This document shows positions 16,106 through 26,163 of a stretch of DNA of 64,000 nucleotides, piece by piece. The DNA is from Saccharothrix coeruleofusca. Its GTDB lineage: Bacteria; Actinomycetota; Actinomycetes; Mycobacteriales; Pseudonocardiaceae. The notes below the pieces were generated by a model. It was not told the origin of the DNA and did no database searches. It saw only the letters and a list, made by a program, of their open reading frames with translations. The stretch is from contig NZ_BMRG01000002.1 in assembly GCF_014648515.1 (NCBI RefSeq), positions 713,238 to 777,237 of the forward strand, in the 5' to 3' direction. The translations under genes and the position numbers were made by a program. The number at the start of each line of letters is the position of its first letter. Position 1 is the first letter of the stretch.

Positions 16106-19100
16106 TGGTGGGGCAGCCGGGGTTCAGTGAGGCGGAGTGGGAGAGCGTCGCGCTGGAGACGCTCTCCGAGCAGGAGTGGCGATCGCTCCCGGGGATCGCT
16201 GTCGCGCCAGGCGCTGAAAACGGTCGGGCGTCATGGGATGACATGGTGCTTCCAGGACGGATACTGTCCAAGATGCGGAAGTTGAACCCGCAGGTGCCAG
16301 CTGAGTACCTTGAGCAGGCGCTCGCGGAGATCATCCAACCGACCTCACAGGACGCGATCGCCGAGAACTACCGGCTGCACCAGATTTGCGTACAGGGCTA
16401 CCGCGGGATCAGCTACATCGACGCCGACGGCGTGGAACAGAACCCAACGATCCGGCTGGTCAGTCACCAAGTCGGCGACAACGAGCTGCTCGCGGTTAAC
16501 CAGGTCACCGTCCGCACAGCGGAGGTCGAGCGCCGCTTCGATGTGGTGCTCTATCTCAACGGCATGCCGGTCGCCATCTTCGAGCTCAAGCAGGCGGGTG
16601 CGGCCAAAGCGGATCTGGACGCGGCGCATGCCCAGTTGGCTACCTACCTGCGTGAGTTCCCAATGGCGTTCCGGTTCACGGTGGTGACCGTGATCAGCGA
16701 CGGGATCACCGCCCGATACGGCACGCCCTTCACTCCGCTGAACCACTACTCGCCCTGGAACGTCGATGACGACGGCAAGCCGGTGAAGCTCGGTGAACCG
16801 CTCGATGATGTGCACCTCGGCACCGAGTTGGAGTTCCTTATTGAAGGCGTGTTCAACCCGGAGCGGTTCCTCCAGCTGCAGCGGAACTTCACCGCGTTCG
16901 ACGGCGGGGCCGAGGGGTACGCGAAGCGGATCGCCAAGCCGCACCAGTACTTCGCGGTCACCAAAGCAGTTGGGTCGACGGTCGCCGCTGTGGAGAGCAA
17001 CGGCAAGGCCGGGGTCGTGTGGCACACCCAGGGATCGGGCAAGTCGATGGAGATGGAGCTGTACGCCCACTTGGTGGCCGCGCAGCCCAAGCTCAAGAAC
17101 CCGACCATTATTGTCGTGACCGACCGCAAGGAGTTGGACGGTCAGCTGTACGAAGCGTTCAACCGGTCCCGTCTGCTGAGCGAGTCTCCGACCAAGGTGA
17201 CTACTCGCGCGCAACTGCGTGAGGAACTGGCCAACCGAGCGACGGGCGGCATCTACTTCACCACGCTCCAGAAGTTTGGTCTCAGCAAGGCCGAGAAGGA
17301 CGCCGGACTAGATCATCCGCTGCTGTCGGATCGCCGCAACGTCATTGTGATCGCCGATGAGGCCCACCGCAGCCACTACGACGATCTCGACGGCTACGCA
17401 CGCCACCTCAAGGACGCCCTGCCCAACGCCGCACTGATTGCGTTTACCGGGACACCGATCTCCTTCGACGACCGCAACACCCGAGAGGTGTTCGGTGACT
17501 ACATCGATATCTACGACCTCACCCGCGCGGTCGAGGACGGCGCCACTGTCCCGGTCTACTTCGAGCCACGCCTGATCAAGATCGGGTTGACCAAGGACGT
17601 CAGCGAAGAGGATCTCGACCGGGCTGCGGATGAGGCCACTCTCGGGCTTGATGAGGTGGAACGCGCCAAGATCGAGAAGTCCGTCGCCGTGATTAATGCC
17701 GTGTACGGGGCTCCCGCACGTCTGGAGGCATTGGCTGCCGACATCGTCCAGCACTGGGAGACCCGCTCGGAGCAGATGCGCAAGTTCATCGGTTCCCCCG
17801 GCAAGGCGTTCATCGTCGGCGCGACCCGAGAGATCTGCGCCCATCTCTACGACGAGATCATCAAGCTCAAGCCGGACTGGCACAACGATGCCGTCGACAA
17901 GGGTGTGATCAAGGTCGTCTACTCCGGCTCGGCTCAGGACGTCATGCCGGTGGCCAAGCACGTCCGGCGCGACGGGCAGAACAAGGTCATCCAGAAGCGG
18001 CTCCGCGACGCGGATGATGAGCTTCAGATCGTCCTGGTCAAGGACATGATGCTCACCGGTTTCGACGCGCCACCGCTGCACACGCTGTACCTCGACCGCC
18101 CTCTCAAGGGCGCGTTGCTGATGCAGACCCTGGCGCGGGTGAACCGCACCTTCCGCGGCAAGCCGGACGGCCTGCTCGTCGCCTACGCGCCGCTGGCGGA
18201 CAACTTGAGCAGGGCGCTCGCCGAGTACACCGACACAGACCGGGCCAAGAAGCCGGTCGGCAAGCACGTCGACGAGGCTGTCGACCTCACCACCACGCTC
18301 ATCGCCTCCCTCGACGAGCTGTGCGCCGGCTACGCGTGGCGGGCGAAGCTCGACGGAGGTCCGAAGAGCTGGGTCAAGGCCGCATACGGGCTCACCAACT
18401 ACCTGCGCTCACCCACCACCCCTGGTAACCAGGTGCCGGAAGGCGAGGAGACGCTCGGCGACCGCTTCCGGAAGCTGGCCAACCAACTGGCCCGTGCGTG
18501 GGCGCTGTGTTCGGGCAACCAGACTCTCGAACACCTCCGCGTCACGGCGAGGTTCTATGAAGAAGTCCGCGTGTGGATGGGCAAGTTCGACGCCCAACAG
18601 CGGCAGGCCGAGGGTAAGCCCGTGCCGGAGGAGATCCAGCGGATGCTCTCCGCACTGGTGGCCACCTCAACCGCGTCCGGTGAGATCATCGACATCTACG
18701 ACGCCGCTGGCTTGCCGAAGCCGTCGCTGTCCGACCTGGGTCCGGAGTTCCAGCTCAAGGCCCAATCGGCGTCGAACCCGCACCTCGCCATCGAGGCGTT
18801 GCGCGCGCTGCTGGTTGAGGAGTCGGATCAAGTCACGCGGCACAACCTCGTGCGCCAGCGGGCGTTCTCCGAGCGAATCGCCGAGCTGATGCGCAAGTAC
18901 ACCAACCAGCAGCTCACCTCGGCCGAGGTAATCGCTGAGCTCATCGAACTGGCCAAGGAAGTCGCCGCAGAGGGCAACCGCGGCCAGCGCTTCGATCCGC
19001 CCCTGTCCCACGACGAGTTGGCGTTCTACGACGCGGTCAGCACCAACGAGTCCGCCGTTGAACTCCAGGGCGACGACGTGCTTGCCCAGATCGCACGTGA

Positions 19101-19323
19101 GCTGGTGGCGGTCATGCGACGCGACGTCAAGACCGACTGGACGGTGCGAGACGACGTGCGGGCCAAGCTCCGATCGTCAATCAAACGGCTGCTCGTGAAG
19201 TACAAGTACCCGCCGGACAAGCAGCCTGAAGCCATCAAGCTCGTGATCGAGCAGATGGAGGCAATGGCACCCCGCTATGTCTCTAACGGCAACGGAACCC
19301 GAGCCAACGCGTCCTCAGGCTGA
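16102..19323 (+). CDS. hsdR: Type I restriction endonuclease subunit HsdR
   Basis: 1073 aa. The N-terminal PD-(D/E)xK nuclease shows RRFDVVLYLNGMPVAIFELKQ (Asp...Glu-x-Lys). Superfamily 2 helicase motifs follow: Walker A HTQGSGKSMEM, motif II IADEAHRS (DEAH), motif III AFTGTPI, and later motif VI around MQTLARVNRTFR. The C-terminal helical region binds the methylase core. It translocates unmodified DNA and cleaves at a distance. The start ATG overlaps the hsdS stop; a second ATG follows at once, leaving a one-codon uncertainty. No frameshift is seen, so the system appears complete. Confidence 0.97.
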   Translation: MMVGQPGFSEAEWESVALETLSEQEWRSLPGIAVAPGAENGRASWDDMVLPGRILSKMRKLNPQVPAEYLEQALAEIIQPTSQDAIAENYRLHQICVQGYRGISYIDADGVEQNPTIRLVSHQVGDNELLAVNQVTVRTAEVERRFDVVLYLNGMPVAIFELKQAGAAKADLDAAHAQLATYLREFPMAFRFTVVTVISDGITARYGTPFTPLNHYSPWNVDDDGKPVKLGEPLDDVHLGTELEFLIEGVFNPERFLQLQRNFTAFDGGAEGYAKRIAKPHQYFAVTKAVGSTVAAVESNGKAGVVWHTQGSGKSMEMELYAHLVAAQPKLKNPTIIVVTDRKELDGQLYEAFNRSRLLSESPTKVTTRAQLREELANRATGGIYFTTLQKFGLSKAEKDAGLDHPLLSDRRNVIVIADEAHRSHYDDLDGYARHLKDALPNAALIAFTGTPISFDDRNTREVFGDYIDIYDLTRAVEDGATVPVYFEPRLIKIGLTKDVSEEDLDRAADEATLGLDEVERAKIEKSVAVINAVYGAPARLEALAADIVQHWETRSEQMRKFIGSPGKAFIVGATREICAHLYDEIIKLKPDWHNDAVDKGVIKVVYSGSAQDVMPVAKHVRRDGQNKVIQKRLRDADDELQIVLVKDMMLTGFDAPPLHTLYLDRPLKGALLMQTLARVNRTFRGKPDGLLVAYAPLADNLSRALAEYTDTDRAKKPVGKHVDEAVDLTTTLIASLDELCAGYAWRAKLDGGPKSWVKAAYGLTNYLRSPTTPGNQVPEGEETLGDRFRKLANQLARAWALCSGNQTLEHLRVTARFYEEVRVWMGKFDAQQRQAEGKPVPEEIQRMLSALVATSTASGEIIDIYDAAGLPKPSLSDLGPEFQLKAQSASNPHLAIEALRALLVEESDQVTRHNLVRQRAFSERIAELMRKYTNQQLTSAEVIAELIELAKEVAAEGNRGQRFDPPLSHDELAFYDAVSTNESAVELQGDDVLAQIARELVAVMRRDVKTDWTVRDDVRAKLRSSIKRLLVKYKYPPDKQPEAIKLVIEQMEAMAPRYVSNGNGTRANASSG

Positions 19324-19401
19324 GACGCGCGCTGTGGCAGGCAGTGGCAATAGCGCAGCCCTGAGTAACTGGGCCGCGCTGCCAGCCGTAGGCCTACCAA
19401 C

Positions 19402-19884
19402 GTGACAGAACGGTCCAAGATGACGGTGGCAGTGAGACGGCGTGCAGCACGGGCGATTTTGATCGACGATCTCGGTCGGCTGGTATTGATCAAGCGGACC
19501 AAGCCGGGACAGGCGCCGTACTGGACCACGCCCGGCGGCGGTGTCGAGGACACCGACGCCTCGGTGGAGGCGGCTTTGTACCGGGAGCTGGCGGAGGAAC
19601 TGGGCGCGAAGGCCACGGATGCCTCGCAGGTGTTCCTGTTCAGCTCGCCGTCGGACGGTGGGGTCGCTGTGCAGCACTTCTTTGTGGCGCGGCTGGCCAG
19701 CCTGAACGAGTCGACCCGGAGCGGCCCGGAGTTCAGCGACCCGTTACGCGGCGGGTACGACCTGGACCGGATTGAGCTTCGGGGAGACGATCTCGCGTCG
19801 ATCGACTTGAAGCCGACCGCGTTGAAGGAGTTCATCCTGGCCAACCGAGAGGCTCTGCTGGTCGAGGCTGGCGCAACCGCCTGA
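19402..19884 (+). CDS. NUDIX hydrolase
   Basis: About 160 aa. The Nudix box GGGVEDTDASVEAALYRELAEELG is intact (Gx5Ex7REUxEExG pattern), preceded by RRAARAILIDDLGRLVLIKRTKPGQAPYWTTPG. It hydrolyses nucleoside diphosphates linked to another group; the substrate cannot be told from sequence. The GTG start at 19402 has only a weak ribosome site; an ATG at 19420 is possible. It follows hsdR by 78 bp on the same strand and may be cargo of the island rather than part of restriction. Confidence 0.9.
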   Translation: MTERSKMTVAVRRRAARAILIDDLGRLVLIKRTKPGQAPYWTTPGGGVEDTDASVEAALYRELAEELGAKATDASQVFLFSSPSDGGVAVQHFFVARLASLNESTRSGPEFSDPLRGGYDLDRIELRGDDLASIDLKPTALKEFILANREALLVEAGATA

Positions 19885-20021
19885 ACTGCGGCTGCGTGCG
19901 CCACCGCAGATACGTCGGAGTGGCACAGCCGTGCCGCGTGGACCGAATCTTTGCGACAAACCAACTGCGGCATGGAGGTGGCGACTACCAACGGGTCGCC
20001 CGAGTGTTGACCTTTACTTGC

Positions 20022-20366
20022 CTACGCGGGCGGCTGGTCCGCAGACCACACAGCGTTTGCTTCTCCGTCAAGCGGTTCAGCGCGGTCTCCTACGAATTCC
20101 CGCAGCCGACGGCCTGCCCACTCAAGTGCGTTGGCAAGCACCACCATCTCGGCATCACCGCGTACGCGGAGGGTGACCTGATCAACGTCGGCCGAGTACC
20201 CGGTGCCTGTGGCGACTTCGATCGCACAGTTGCCCTCGGCGTTCGTCAGCGTGACCTCCGTCCATCCCCCGTGTCCCGCGTCTCCGCCCATCTCTCCGGT
20301 GGTGGCGACTGCGGCTTTGAGATGGCATGCATCCTCGAAGACTGCTTCATCTCGATGGACTGTCAT
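20022..20366 (-). CDS. Hypothetical protein, 114 aa
   Basis: Reads MTVHRDEAVFEDACHLKAAVATTG..., with GGWTEVTLTNAEGNCAIEVATGTGYSADVDQVTLRVRGDAEMVVLANALEWAGRRL, a pattern of alternating strands and one helix consistent with a small alpha/beta fold. No family recognised and no membrane segment. The ribosome site is weak. It lies between NUDIX and the lanthipeptide cluster. A better amino-acid composition than the opposite frames argues that it is real. Confidence 0.55.
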   Translation of the reverse strand: MTVHRDEAVFEDACHLKAAVATTGEMGGDAGHGGWTEVTLTNAEGNCAIEVATGTGYSADVDQVTLRVRGDAEMVVLANALEWAGRRLREFVGDRAEPLDGEANAVWSADQPPA

Positions 20367-20554
20367 GTGACGAGAGTAGCGGCAAGGTCCTCTTGACAGA
20401 GGGATGGTTCGCTGGGCGTGCCGATGCGACGACCGACCCAGACGGACCTATCTCTAGCATGCCTCGGCGCCCCGAGTCGTCTGCCCACGAGGGACCGGGT
20501 TCGCTCGGGGACGTCCAACCTATCCGCCGCTACGGGCTCTAATACTGGGATTGA

Positions 20555-21763
20555 TCACGGCGTGACGACCATGCGGACGTGGTGCTTGTCGATGACTACG
20601 CCGGCGGGCAGGTCCTCGCCTGCCGTTCCGGCGGGGTAGGCCGTGATCACGGGCTGGGCGGCGCGGTCGCGGTCGAAGCGGCGGATCTGCTCGACCAGCC
20701 GCTCGGCGAGCTGGGCGGCGGCGGGACCGTGGCCGGTGGCCCCCAGCTCGTAGCGGCGCTCGCCGTCCGGGCCGTCCACCGGGCGAGGCTTGGTGAGGTA
20801 GGCCAGAGAGTCGCTTTCGACGATCGCAGGCGTGCGGTAGGAGAACGCGGGACGGCACAGGCCGGCCTCGATGGCTTCGTCTTCGACGTCGAGGCGGCAG
20901 GTGCCGGGTTCGGTGGCGGTCAGCCACAGCCAGACGTGGTCGAATGGTTCGTTGGCGACCACGGAGGCACCCGACCACACGGTGGCCCTGGGGCCGGCGA
21001 ACACCTCGGCCAGGGCGACTGGATCGATGCTCTGGTCGGTGTCCCAGTGCAGCGCGACGTGCTCGGTGATGCTGCCGGTCTGCTCCCCGGTCGGCACGAT
21101 GCCGATCATGGGGATGAACCCGCAGAGCTGACTGTTGGTCGCGCGCAGATGCGTGTCGTGGCGAACGAAGGCGACGCTGCGGGCCTGACCTCGCCAGTGC
21201 AGCGGGACCACCAGAGTGCCGCCGGGGGCGAGCTGGTCGAACCAGGCAGGGGGCAGGTCCCACGGCCCGACCGTGATGATGATCTTGTCGTAGGGAGCGT
21301 GGTCCGGCTCACCGAGGGCACCGTCGCCGGTGACCACCCGGACCCGGTCGTAGCCGGTGTCAGCCAGGGCGGCGCGGGCGTGGTCGGTGACATCGGGATG
21401 GATGTCGACAGTGGTGACGTTGCCGGTGTCGCCGACGAGTTCGGCCAGCAGGGCGGCGTTGTAGCCGGTTCCGGCGCCGATCTCCAGCACGCGGTCGCCG
21501 GGCTGCGGGTCGAGCTGGCCGAGCATCATCGCCACCACAGTCGGCACGGAGATGCAGCTGGCCGGCCGGTCCTTGCCGGGCTTGATGGTGATCGCCTTGT
21601 TGGCGTACGCCTCCTCGACCGAGGCCGCGGGCACGAACCGGTGCCGGGGCACGGCTCGGAACGCCTGCTCGATGCGCTCGGAGCGCAGGTGACCGGCGGT
21701 GCGGATGTGGCTGATCATCTGCTCGCGCAGGTCTTCGGGGCGGGTGCTGGTGGCGTTGGTCAT
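20555..21763 (-). CDS. FxLD-system PIMT-like O-methyltransferase (lanthipeptide tailoring)
   Basis: 402 aa. The N-terminal half is protein-L-isoaspartate O-methyltransferase-like: MISHIRTAGHLRSERIEQAFRAVPRHRFVP, ISVPTVVAMMLGQL, then the SAM motif VLEIGAGTGYNAALL. The C-terminal half is the extra domain typical of the 'methyltransferase, FxLD system' family. Homologues in lanthipeptide clusters methylate an Asp side chain of the cyclised peptide, giving a succinimide and then isoaspartate. The ATG at 21763 overlaps the LanC stop as ATGA, and GGAAGG lies upstream. It is the last gene of the lanA-lanB-lanC-MT operon, suggesting action after ring formation. Precise product is inference. Confidence 0.92.
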   Translation of the reverse strand: MTNATSTRPEDLREQMISHIRTAGHLRSERIEQAFRAVPRHRFVPAASVEEAYANKAITIKPGKDRPASCISVPTVVAMMLGQLDPQPGDRVLEIGAGTGYNAALLAELVGDTGNVTTVDIHPDVTDHARAALADTGYDRVRVVTGDGALGEPDHAPYDKIIITVGPWDLPPAWFDQLAPGGTLVVPLHWRGQARSVAFVRHDTHLRATNSQLCGFIPMIGIVPTGEQTGSITEHVALHWDTDQSIDPVALAEVFAGPRATVWSGASVVANEPFDHVWLWLTATEPGTCRLDVEDEAIEAGLCRPAFSYRTPAIVESDSLAYLTKPRPVDGPDGERRYELGATGHGPAAAQLAERLVEQIRRFDRDRAAQPVITAYPAGTAGEDLPAGVVIDKHHVRMVVTP

Positions 21764-23019
21764 CCGGTTCCTTCCGTGTGGTGTTCCGAGTCGGGCGCGC
21801 TGATGAGCGCACCCGGACGTGGTGCGGTGAGCAGACAGGCGTCCCAACTGGCGCCCGTGAGGAGGTCGGTGAGCGCGACTCCGGCGTTGCCTTCCAGCAT
21901 CCCGCTGAGGTCCGGCGGTTTCCGCGCCGCGTGCGCGCGACGGTCTCGCCAGCGGAGTTCCAGCTGGGCCAGGGCCTCGGCGTCCTCGCTGCCGGGTTCG
22001 GTGCCGGTGAGCATCCGGCGGGCGGCGTGCACCAGCCCGGCCCAGCCATGGCAGAGCGTGTCGTCGCCAAGCTGGGCGAGCTGGGCGGCGTCGGTGACGC
22101 ACGCGACGAGCGCGGCCCTGACCTCAGCCGCCCTGGCAGGGGCGTCGAGAGCCCGTGCGGCTAAGTGGAGGGCGCGAACCAGGCCGGGGGTGCCATAGCA
22201 CCAGGACGGCCGTTGCGGACCCCGCGCCTCGACGACGCCCTTGGCCCATTCACGGGCGGAGATCATGCCGGGCCACCAGGGACTGGTTTCCGGGCCGTGG
22301 CGCCAGCAGCCGAGCCACCGGTCGGTGAGCTCGATTGCCTCAGCCAGGCCAGGCACGGTGATGCCGTCGATCATCGCGGCGGACAACAGCGCCAGTGGCC
22401 CAGCGATGCCGTGCGCCATACCCAGGTTGGCGTGGCCGCCGGGCCAGCGCGGATCGGACAGGCCAGACGGCCCGGCCGCGGTCCACCAGCCGGGCAGCCG
22501 GGCGCCGTCCACGGTGATCTCGCCGGTCAGCCGGACCAAGTAGGCCAGCACGTCGTGCAGCAATGCGCCGCCGGAGTGGTGCGGGTCGGCCTGCGCGGCG
22601 TGCAGCAGGTACACCCCGAGCCCGGTCAACCCGTTGATCAGATCGAACTCACACAGCGTGGGCAGTTCGCCGCGGTCGATCCGCTCGTGCGCCCGGTCCA
22701 GGCGGGTGCGGGTGATTGCCGTGATGTGCTCGTCGAGTTCGCGCAGCACGGCGTGGTAGGCAGGCAGGCCAGCGGTGCGCAGCACGTACGCGACCGCCGG
22801 GGCGCCCTGGTACAGGCCGGCGTCCGGGTCTGCGGCCACGCCACCGCGGGTCATGGCCCTGACCCACTGGTGGGCGTTGCCCCAGTCGCCGATCCCGATG
22901 TGGGCGTAGGCGACGTGCAGCAGCGCCAGCCCTGCGGCACCGTTCGCCAGGGAGTGGCCCCAGCCGGGCGCGGGATCGTGCTCGGGCGGTGGTGTGTGGG
23001 GATCGGTGCAGTTCGTCAC
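21760..23019 (-). CDS. LanC-type lanthionine cyclase
   Basis: 419 aa. It shows the LanC repeats GWGHSLANGAAGLALLH, DLINGLTGLGVYLL, GMAHGIAGPLALL and GNAGVALTDLL, and zinc ligands SWCYGTPG (Cys) and LCHGWAG (Cys-His). It catalyses addition of cysteine thiols to dehydro-residues in the precursor to make (methyl)lanthionine. The GTG start overlaps the LanB stop as GTGA, and the stop overlaps the methyltransferase start. Longer in-frame sequence upstream lies inside lanB and is shadow. All residues needed for activity appear present. Confidence 0.95.
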   Translation of the reverse strand: MTNCTDPHTPPPEHDPAPGWGHSLANGAAGLALLHVAYAHIGIGDWGNAHQWVRAMTRGGVAADPDAGLYQGAPAVAYVLRTAGLPAYHAVLRELDEHITAITRTRLDRAHERIDRGELPTLCEFDLINGLTGLGVYLLHAAQADPHHSGGALLHDVLAYLVRLTGEITVDGARLPGWWTAAGPSGLSDPRWPGGHANLGMAHGIAGPLALLSAAMIDGITVPGLAEAIELTDRWLGCWRHGPETSPWWPGMISAREWAKGVVEARGPQRPSWCYGTPGLVRALHLAARALDAPARAAEVRAALVACVTDAAQLAQLGDDTLCHGWAGLVHAARRMLTGTEPGSEDAEALAQLELRWRDRRAHAARKPPDLSGMLEGNAGVALTDLLTGASWDACLLTAPRPGALISAPDSEHHTEGTG

Positions 23020-26000
23020 CTGGCGGCACCGCCAGGACGGTGTCGCCAGGCGAGCGCGGCGTGGCGGGCCAAGCGGCGGCAGACACGTTCGATGTTCCGG
23101 TCGATCCCGATCAGCCGGTTGTGGTGCAGGTGCAGCAGCGACTCCAGCACCACGTCGGTGTTCGCCTCCGGCGGCAGTGCCTTGCGGTAGCCAGCCAGCG
23201 CGTCGGCGCGGTGGTTCCACGCCCGCTCGATGTCGGTGTTCCAGCCGGGCAACGAGCACAGCCCGGCAGGGTCGATGGCGAGCCGAATCGCTCGTTCGGC
23301 CACCATCCGATCGACGGTGGTGACCGGGGCCGGTCGGGCGACCAGCCAGTCCATCGCCTCGCCGATGTCGCCGACGAAGCCGCCGATGATGCCCACCATG
23401 TTCGCCACGACCAACGCGAGATCCGCCTCCGCCGCAGACAGGTGCCGCAACAGCACGGCCACGATGGCGGCGTCGGCGACGAAGACGTTTTCTGCGGCTT
23501 CCAGCGCCTCACCCCGCCCGTAGCGGCCGACTTCCGGGGAGTAGGTGTCGAACACCAGCCGTCCGACCAGTCCTGCCTGCCGCATCCGCGCTGTCCACTC
23601 CCCGACCGCTATCGAGCACTCAGCGTAGCGTCCAGGGGTGGTGCGCAGCCGGAGGCGCAGATGGTCCGTCTCCTGCGGGTCGCGGTAGCGCAGCCACCAG
23701 CACGCGGGCGCATCGAGCGAGGTCAGCAGGTCGGGAAGGTGGGCGGTGACGATCTCACCGATCCGTTCGGGGTGGGTGAACACCTTCGCCGAGATCCAAG
23801 CGGTCTCCGGCGCGCCGGGTAGGTGTCCGTGGGTGTTGGTCACCGCGGGTAGGGCGCCGTGGAGCGGGTTGGGGGCCGCCGGTCGGGTGGTGATCAGGGG
23901 CAGCGCGATCTCGTGGGCGTGGCCGCCGATCCAGCCGTAGTCGGCGGCCGGGGTGGCCGCGTGCAGGATCGCCTGTCCGTGCCGCTTGAGGTGGGCGTGC
24001 AGCAGGGTGGCGTGGATCGGCTCGTCGAGGGTCAGGCGCAGCGTGCGGTCGGCGTCGCGGAGTTCGACCACATCGGGGCAATCCCAGCGGCACCGCCACC
24101 GGCCGAGCACCTGCCACCAGTGGTCGGAACCGGTCCAACCGGGTGGGAGGTCGTCGGCGGCCAGCCGCCACTGGGCCGGGGAAAGCACCGTACGTCGGTA
24201 GCGCACCCTCGGCAGGAATGGCAGCCGGAGGTGGGGTCCCCAGTCGAACTGGTACCAGGCGGCGGAGAACGCCCTGGGCAGGTGCGCCAGGAACCGGGCC
24301 AGCGGCGGGGGCTGTTTGTCCAACGCGAGCGCGTGGAACACCTGCGGCTCAACGACCTGGCGCCGCGAGATGCTGACCAGGTGCAGCCGGTCACCGGTCG
24401 CGGTGATGGCGAGGTCGTCGGTCGTGAGCACGTTCGCCCCGCCGGGCTGGCGGTGTTCGCCCAGCGGGAGGATGTGGTCGAGGTAGGCCGGGACGCGGCA
24501 GACGTTCTCCGCGTGCGGGTACAGCGGCCCGAACGACATCTGCGTCCGCAGTGCCCCGTCGGTGGCGGCAGGCAGTGCCCGGTACGCCTGCGCCAAGCCG
24601 GTGCCGGTGGCTGTCGGGGTGAACCGACTGGTGAGGGTGCCTGCCGAGCGGGCTGGCGCGACGGTGAGCAGGAACTCGCCGCGCTCCAACGCCTGCGTGG
24701 AGACGGCGTGGACGCGGGCGGACAACTCCACGTGCGGCGGGATGTACCGCTCGTCGAACGTCTCTCCGGTCAGCTCGCCGATCATCTCGTCGGTGAGGAC
24801 GATCTCGCGGGTGCCGTCGGCCAGCGCCTGCCAGGCCAGCGCCAGCAGCCGCTCGTCACGCTCGCTGATCTCCGGTGTCGGCGTGGGTAGCACGCTGCCG
24901 CGGTACCCCGCCGGATACCCCAGCCCGGCGTCCGGGTCGAGGACAGTGGCCAGCCGCACCAGCGTGCCGGTGCCGTACTTGTCGACGAAGGCGGCGTGGT
25001 AGCCGCGCCAGACGGTTTCGCCAGTCGGCTGCCGGGTCAGGCGCAGCAGGGCGCTGGCGGCCCACCCCATCTCCTTGGCGACCCGGTGGGGTAGCGCTAC
25101 CGCGCAATCGAGTAGCAGGTCCACCGCCAGCGGGGTGCGGCCCTCCGGGGACAGGTTCCGCATCCAACGGGTGACCGCGGCACGGATACGGCTCTGCTCA
25201 ACCTGCGAGGTCACCCTCTGGTTGTGGCGGCGCAGCTCGGCCAGCACAGCATTGAGGTCCCGCACCAGGGACGCGATGTCGGCGATGGAGGCGGCGTTGA
25301 CCTCACGCAGCCGGTCCATCAGGTGCGCGAACGGGTCGGTGACGGTGAACGGGGCGCGCAGGCTGGTCAGCAGATAGCCCTGCCTCACGAGTTCGGTGAG
25401 CGTGTTCCGCACCCGCGACCGCTCGGTGGTGAAGTCCTCGGCCAGCGTGTCGATCAACGCACCGAACCGGACCGGGGTCGCGGCCCGCTCGTCCACGGCC
25501 GCGACCGCGCCGGTGTAGCGGATGGTCACCCTGTTCGGCCCTTGCGGCACTTCGAGCCGCCCGCCGCGCCGCACGGCGAGGTCTGTGACCACCACGTCCA
25601 GCCGTTCCAGCAGTTCAGGGCACCGTTCCAAGTGCGTGATGATGTCGGCCAGCCACCCGGTGTTGGCGCGGGCCACGCCCCGATGGTCCTCGCCCCAGGT
25701 CGCGTTCACCGTCCTGGCCAGGACGGCGGGGGCCACACCGGCGAACAAGCCGAACGGGGTGGGGCGGCCGATGCTGCGCAACAGGTATCGCGCGGTGGAC
25801 AGGGTGGCGCTGCGGATCTGTCTGTCGCTCACGATGTGTCCGGCGCGGATGGCATCCACGCCTTCGCCCAGGGACGGGCTGGCCTGGCGCACGGCGTCGG
25901 CAAGATCAGGTCGGGACCACATCTGCTCCAGCCACTGTCGGCACCCGTCGTGGTCGGTCAGGTCGGGCCAGTGGAGCTGGGTGTCGGCCAGCGGCAGGGC

Positions 26001-26063
26001 GGCGGCCCGCAGCAACGCGACGTCGACGTGGCGGTAGAGCGGTCTCCTGTCACGGGCACGCAT
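23016..26063 (-). CDS. LanB-type lanthipeptide dehydratase with fused elimination domain
   Basis: 1015 aa, the full-length class I form. The N-terminal glutamylation domain includes RYLLRSIGRPTPFGLFAGV, the conserved 'R.TPFGLFAG' element. The last ~270 residues are the SpaB_C/elimination domain (WISAKVFTHPERIGEIV..., WWLRYRDPQETDHLRLRLR, RLVFDTYSPEVGRYG). It uses Glu-tRNA to glutamylate Ser/Thr of the precursor and then eliminates glutamate to give Dha/Dhb. The ATG at 26063 is selected because GGAGG lies eight bases upstream; upstream in-frame sequence runs antisense through the intergenic region. It follows lanA after 100 bp with a hairpin between, and overlaps lanC by GTGA. Confidence 0.95.
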   Translation of the reverse strand: MRARDRRPLYRHVDVALLRAAALPLADTQLHWPDLTDHDGCRQWLEQMWSRPDLADAVRQASPSLGEGVDAIRAGHIVSDRQIRSATLSTARYLLRSIGRPTPFGLFAGVAPAVLARTVNATWGEDHRGVARANTGWLADIITHLERCPELLERLDVVVTDLAVRRGGRLEVPQGPNRVTIRYTGAVAAVDERAATPVRFGALIDTLAEDFTTERSRVRNTLTELVRQGYLLTSLRAPFTVTDPFAHLMDRLREVNAASIADIASLVRDLNAVLAELRRHNQRVTSQVEQSRIRAAVTRWMRNLSPEGRTPLAVDLLLDCAVALPHRVAKEMGWAASALLRLTRQPTGETVWRGYHAAFVDKYGTGTLVRLATVLDPDAGLGYPAGYRGSVLPTPTPEISERDERLLALAWQALADGTREIVLTDEMIGELTGETFDERYIPPHVELSARVHAVSTQALERGEFLLTVAPARSAGTLTSRFTPTATGTGLAQAYRALPAATDGALRTQMSFGPLYPHAENVCRVPAYLDHILPLGEHRQPGGANVLTTDDLAITATGDRLHLVSISRRQVVEPQVFHALALDKQPPPLARFLAHLPRAFSAAWYQFDWGPHLRLPFLPRVRYRRTVLSPAQWRLAADDLPPGWTGSDHWWQVLGRWRCRWDCPDVVELRDADRTLRLTLDEPIHATLLHAHLKRHGQAILHAATPAADYGWIGGHAHEIALPLITTRPAAPNPLHGALPAVTNTHGHLPGAPETAWISAKVFTHPERIGEIVTAHLPDLLTSLDAPACWWLRYRDPQETDHLRLRLRTTPGRYAECSIAVGEWTARMRQAGLVGRLVFDTYSPEVGRYGRGEALEAAENVFVADAAIVAVLLRHLSAAEADLALVVANMVGIIGGFVGDIGEAMDWLVARPAPVTTVDRMVAERAIRLAIDPAGLCSLPGWNTDIERAWNHRADALAGYRKALPPEANTDVVLESLLHLHHNRLIGIDRNIERVCRRLARHAALAWRHRPGGAAR

Positions 26064-26104
26064 CCAGCAGTCCTCCAGGCCCTCGGGAGCGAGCGGATAG
26101 GGAG

Positions 26105-26143
26105 GGCGTCGGGGCCGAAAACGTCGTCTCCGGCCCCGGCGCC
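26105..26143 (-). terminator. Hairpin between precursor and LanB genes (partial terminator or RNA stabiliser)
   Basis: Arms GGCGTCGGGGCCG and CGGCCCCGGCGCC pair with one mismatch around a 13-nt loop. It lies 21 bp after the precursor stop. No T-run follows, so read-through is likely. Such a site lets the short precursor mRNA exceed that of the enzymes. Confidence 0.6.
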
Positions 26144-26163
26144 TCACAGCAGGGCAGCGGATG

